Assembly (NCBI GenBank): GCA_014382915.1
Contig: JACNIV010000051.1
Location: forward strand, 1 to 6,593
DNA: 6,593 nt
From: Candidatus Cloacimonadota bacterium
GTDB taxonomy: Bacteria; Cloacimonadota; Cloacimonadia; Cloacimonadales; TCS61
Reading direction: 5' to 3'
The position numbers were made by a program, and so were the translations under genes. How positions within the stretch are numbered: the first letter of the stretch is position 1; the number at the start of each line of letters is the position of its first letter. Below the pieces are notes generated by a model. It was not told where the DNA came from. It did not search any database and was given only the letters and a program-made list of their open reading frames with translations. Positions 6,501 through 6,593 of the stretch are shown one piece after another.

Positions 6501-6593
6501 AATTGCTCTGGCTATTGCACAAAAGCAAGCAGAAGAAGACCTGAAAAATAAAAATAAAGAACTTACAGCTTTTAATAAAATTGCTGTAGGAAG
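3589..6593 (+). CDS. REC-PAS(x5)-GAF sensor protein, 3' end missing
   Basis: Large cytoplasmic signalling protein. No stop codon occurs from ATG 3589 to the window end (1001 codons plus 2 bases), so the C terminus lies outside. REC (about 10-150): D16-D17, phospho-acceptor D89, T118, K143, all conserved. A coil at about 158-190 is followed by five PAS domains: 191-305 (ends RDITERK), 318-428 (ends FGRDIT, near-copy of the gene 2 PAS), 443-556 (ends EDISER), 569-683 and 695-816 (both end DITERK). Most linkers carry the short ALRESEE-type helix usual between tandem PAS modules. A GAF domain spans about 823-980 (NFYIALYDKDKD; WVGIPLKLGKDILGVIAVQSY). A new coil starts at about 984 (ends FNKIAVGR). 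No TM helix was seen. The output domain is not visible: a histidine kinase is the likeliest guess, GGDEF or others are possible. It starts 2 bases after gene 2 and is surely in the same operon. Domain calls are firm; ligands and output are unknown. Confidence 0.93.
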   Translation, partial: MNEINNPDKKRILIIDDNTQIHQDFKKVLLTSKDEESDLGKLEEALLEKEEEQPFETYTLDCVSQGEEGLKMVKESIKKKEPYAVAFIDVRMPPGLDGIETISKIWQIYPDIQIVICTAYSDYSWAELFNKFGHTDKLLILKKPFDNIEVRQLTYTLSKKWELNKTANLKMNELEEKVDKRTSELNEAKVRFQNLYNYAPDMYFSVSPKGIVLSVNKYGAEYLGYKPDELVGNSVWIVVYKEDLKEIQKQVSEIFSKKLIKSELEFRKIKKDGSIIWVNERTYLFLDDNGNPKELLIMCRDITERKNAKYELQQSEEKYRTMIEHSNDMIWTLNAKGEFAYFNKRSEELTGYKIEEGIGKTFIPIILEEDLKMVGKVFADTLAGNSNHYEVRIHDSARKKILSLSVNTAPIFEDGKVTGTVSFGRDITEQKSAEEALRESEERYRNIFEHSPFGIITFDEKGNPINANKEVLNILGSPSIEDTRQINVLKYPPLQKNGFSSNFLKCLKTGEVINTETKYLSKWGKESFIHYTMAPIHIKENRIGGILSIFEDISERFLSEKALQESEKRFRQFFANSPECCFIISLEGTILDISKSALKVLGYLKKEIIGKPLLTTIYAPSSQEKAQKLFIKWSTTGELKNEELNMITKDGKERIVLLSVDAIRGTEGEIIYSILAQRDITERKQVEKALKESEQLSRAVVEGSPIGISVRNCNGTLLLANETWQTIWELTNKQVAEYSKPRKNLMMNEKDAYLGKHIEEVKKVYENGGEYFIPEIELLGTKNKKAKWISQHFYAIKNEKDSIDRVVILTEDITERKQAERIQSILYKIANVVNTTKDIHELFKSIRDHLSAIVNTDNFYIALYDKDKDTFSLPYHTDEKDTFDSFPAEKTLTAYVVRAGKSLFATEEKMEKLIQAGEVEKGKVGAPAKIWVGIPLKLGKDILGVIAVQSYTDASLYSDRDLEILEFVSDEIALAIAQKQAEEDLKNKNKELTAFNKIAVG
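3601..4143 (+). repeat. REC-coil duplication, copy B
   Basis: Encodes residues 5-185 of the multi-PAS protein and is the partner of 2165-2707. It keeps every REC catalytic residue, so this copy looks functional rather than a decaying duplicate. The identical DNA runs here are 3841-3881 and 3989-4079. Confidence 0.9.
4138..4518 (+). other. Extra in-frame PAS module splitting the duplicated scaffold
   Basis: Alignment with gene 2 runs without gaps up to codons GAA-TTG at 4138-4143. It then resumes at GAA-TTG at 4519, where gene 2 has a single GAA-TTA at 2702-2707. The intervening 381 bases (127 codons) encode PAS1 of gene 3 plus its DITERK linker. This is either an insertion in gene 3 or a deletion in gene 2; the direction cannot be told from the window. 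Confidence 0.8.
4519..4872 (+). repeat. PAS duplication, copy B
   Basis: Encodes PAS2 of the multi-PAS protein and is the partner of 2702-3055. Conserved stretches include GKTFIPIILEEDL, TLAGNSNHYEVRIH and GKVTGTVSFGRDIT. The main divergence is a block of about nine residues after RIH (nt 4771-4797), where seven of nine differ from the gene 2 copy. Confidence 0.88.

Overview
The window is AT-rich (hand counts range from about 20% to 53% GC per 60 bases) and lies inside a signal-transduction gene cluster. It holds three tightly packed, same-strand genes that use essentially all of the sequence. No RNA gene, mobile element, CRISPR array, promoter or terminator was recognised. Both outer genes run off the window edges. 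The closely packed TPR-kinase and receiver/PAS/GAF proteins, the low GC and the TTG start would fit an AT-rich Gram-negative bacterium of the Fibrobacteres-Chlorobi-Bacteroidetes/Cloacimonadota type. That placement is an impression from family resemblance, not something the sequence proves.

Layout. (1) 3-2141: the 3' part of a tetratricopeptide-repeat sensor histidine kinase. It has eight 40-residue TPR units, a coil, one transmembrane helix, a second coil, a histidine-containing helix and a GHKL ATPase. Its true start lies upstream of the window. (2) 2153-3586: a complete response regulator, REC-coil-PAS-GGDEF, with an intact diguanylate cyclase signature and a product-inhibition site. (3) 3589-6593: a very large reading frame with no stop codon, 1001 codons visible. 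It is REC-coil-PAS x5-GAF-coil and continues beyond the window. The gene 1 stop overlaps the gene 2 ribosome-binding site, and genes 2 and 3 are 2 bases apart, so the three are almost certainly co-transcribed.

How they may work together (inference). The membrane kinase has no receiver of its own, while the next two genes both begin with receivers that are about 83% identical. The simplest reading is a branched phosphorelay: one TPR kinase phosphorylates two near-twin receivers. One controls c-di-GMP synthesis and the other controls a large PAS/GAF sensor protein whose output domain is not visible.

The most interesting structure is evolutionary. Genes 2 and 3 share a duplicated REC-coil-PAS scaffold. 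A 381-base, in-frame extra PAS module separates the two halves in gene 3, and a 91-base tract is perfectly identical between the copies, suggesting recent duplication or gene conversion. The family types themselves are known; the arrangement is what deserves a second look.
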